64,000 bases of DNA from NCBI RefSeq assembly GCF_010726245.1, contig NZ_AP022561.1:4464001-4528000 (forward strand), in the 5' to 3' direction. Both the position numbers and the translations under genes were made by a program. The notes under the pieces are model-generated. The model was not told the origin of the DNA and did not search any database. It saw only the letters and a program-made list of their open reading frames with translations. The DNA comes from Mycolicibacterium aichiense (GTDB lineage: Bacteria; Actinomycetota; Actinomycetes; Mycobacteriales; Mycobacteriaceae). Positions 63,759 through 64,000 of this stretch are shown here, piece after piece. Positions within the stretch are counted from its first letter, which is position 1. Each line of letters begins with the position of its first letter.

Positions 63759-64000
63759 CAGTCGCCGCATCGCCAGCCCATAGTTCAGGTAGCTGCCCGC
63801 CTTCGCGAGGCTGATCCGCAGCGCGGCAGACACCTCCGCTCCCACCGCCGCCCACGTGTCGACCGCCCAGTCGGCGCGTTCACCCCGCTCACGACGGCGC
63901 AGTTCGAACAGTTCGGCGATGGCCGCCAGCCGCCGCGCAGTGGCCTGATTCTCCGCCCTGGCCGACACACCGATGCTGACCAGCAGGGCCCGCGGCTCCG
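63759..64000 (-). pseudogene. N-terminal part of a 13E12-type (DUF222/HNH) gene, cut off by window edge
   Basis: Minus strand reads ARAENQATARRLAAIAELFELRRR and then WAAVGAEVSAALRISLAKAGSYLNYGLAMRRLP, the DUF222 N-terminus of 13E12 repeat proteins. It runs off the window at 64000 with the frame still open. At about 63760 the homology stops and the frame changes into the capsid fragment. The matching C-terminus is at 59131-59432. Confidence 0.8.

Overview
The window is high-G+C actinobacterial DNA and reads as a rapidly growing mycobacterium (Mycolicibacterium-like). Evidence is the protein complement: F420-dependent PPOX enzyme, Mcr racemase, Mce-associated proteins, MPT63-like lipoprotein, fasciclin protein, KstR-type operators and 13E12-type HNH genes. 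From memory, the backbone follows the M. tuberculosis interval Rv1155 to Rv1106c in reverse orientation: Rv1155, Rv1153c, Rv1152, Rv1151c and Rv1147 homologues near 4.4-8.0 kb, Rv1144/mcr/echA10 at 9.4-12.2 kb, Rv1120c-like cyclase at 34 kb, Rv1112 (ychF) remnant, Rv1111c, ispH, Rv1109c, xseA, xseB and Rv1106c at 42.5-48.6 kb. No tRNA, rRNA, CRISPR array or intact insertion sequence was seen.

Region by region. 1-3 kb: two sodium:solute symporters, the second with its DUF485 partner. 3-12 kb: MFS exporter, small DUF5302 protein, F420 enzyme, DUF1697, methyltransferases, GntR regulator, sirtuin, then a branched/fatty acyl-CoA block (nitronate monooxygenase, SDR, Mcr, EchA10). 12-24 kb: orphan HicB, MFS exporter, CPBP protease, gamma-carbonic anhydrase, fasciclin protein, a DUF3556-thiolase-enoyl-CoA hydratase operon behind a perfect KstR-type operator, DoxX, and a secreted DUF4214/ParB-like protein. 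24-39 kb: acyltransferase-like protein, SDR, epoxide-hydrolase-like protein, an orphan Mce-associated pair, VOC and alpha/beta-hydrolase proteins, 2-hydroxyacid dehydrogenase, a large LuxR regulator, a class III cyclase, small exported proteins and a PAS-GGDEF protein.

39.7-42.9 kb is an arsenic-resistance cassette (arsC, acr3, cadI, divergent arsR) next to a deleted ychF remnant plus a second, diverged copy of the ychF 3' end, which looks like an insertion/recombination scar. 43-49 kb is conserved core (DUF6542, ispH, lipid-droplet protein, xseAB, KstR-site-preceded 3-beta-hydroxysteroid dehydrogenase). 48.5-54 kb holds paralogous exported proteins and a sulfatase-HAD-FGE operon in which the sulfatase travels with its own formylglycine-generating enzyme. 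54-59 kb: epimerase-SDR-AI-2E operon behind a KstR-like site, aldo/keto reductase, DUF4436.

59.1-64.0 kb is the most unusual part. The N- and C-terminal ends of a 13E12-type (DUF222/HNH) gene lie colinear but 4.3 kb apart. Between them are a possible PD-(D/E)XK-type nuclease, a protein with a C-terminal PLD-like module, a divergent three-TM protein, two tandem tiny proteins sharing a repeated motif, and a frameshifted HK97-type capsid fragment. This is the best candidate here for an undescribed, possibly anti-phage, cargo locus on a prophage scar; its function is inference.
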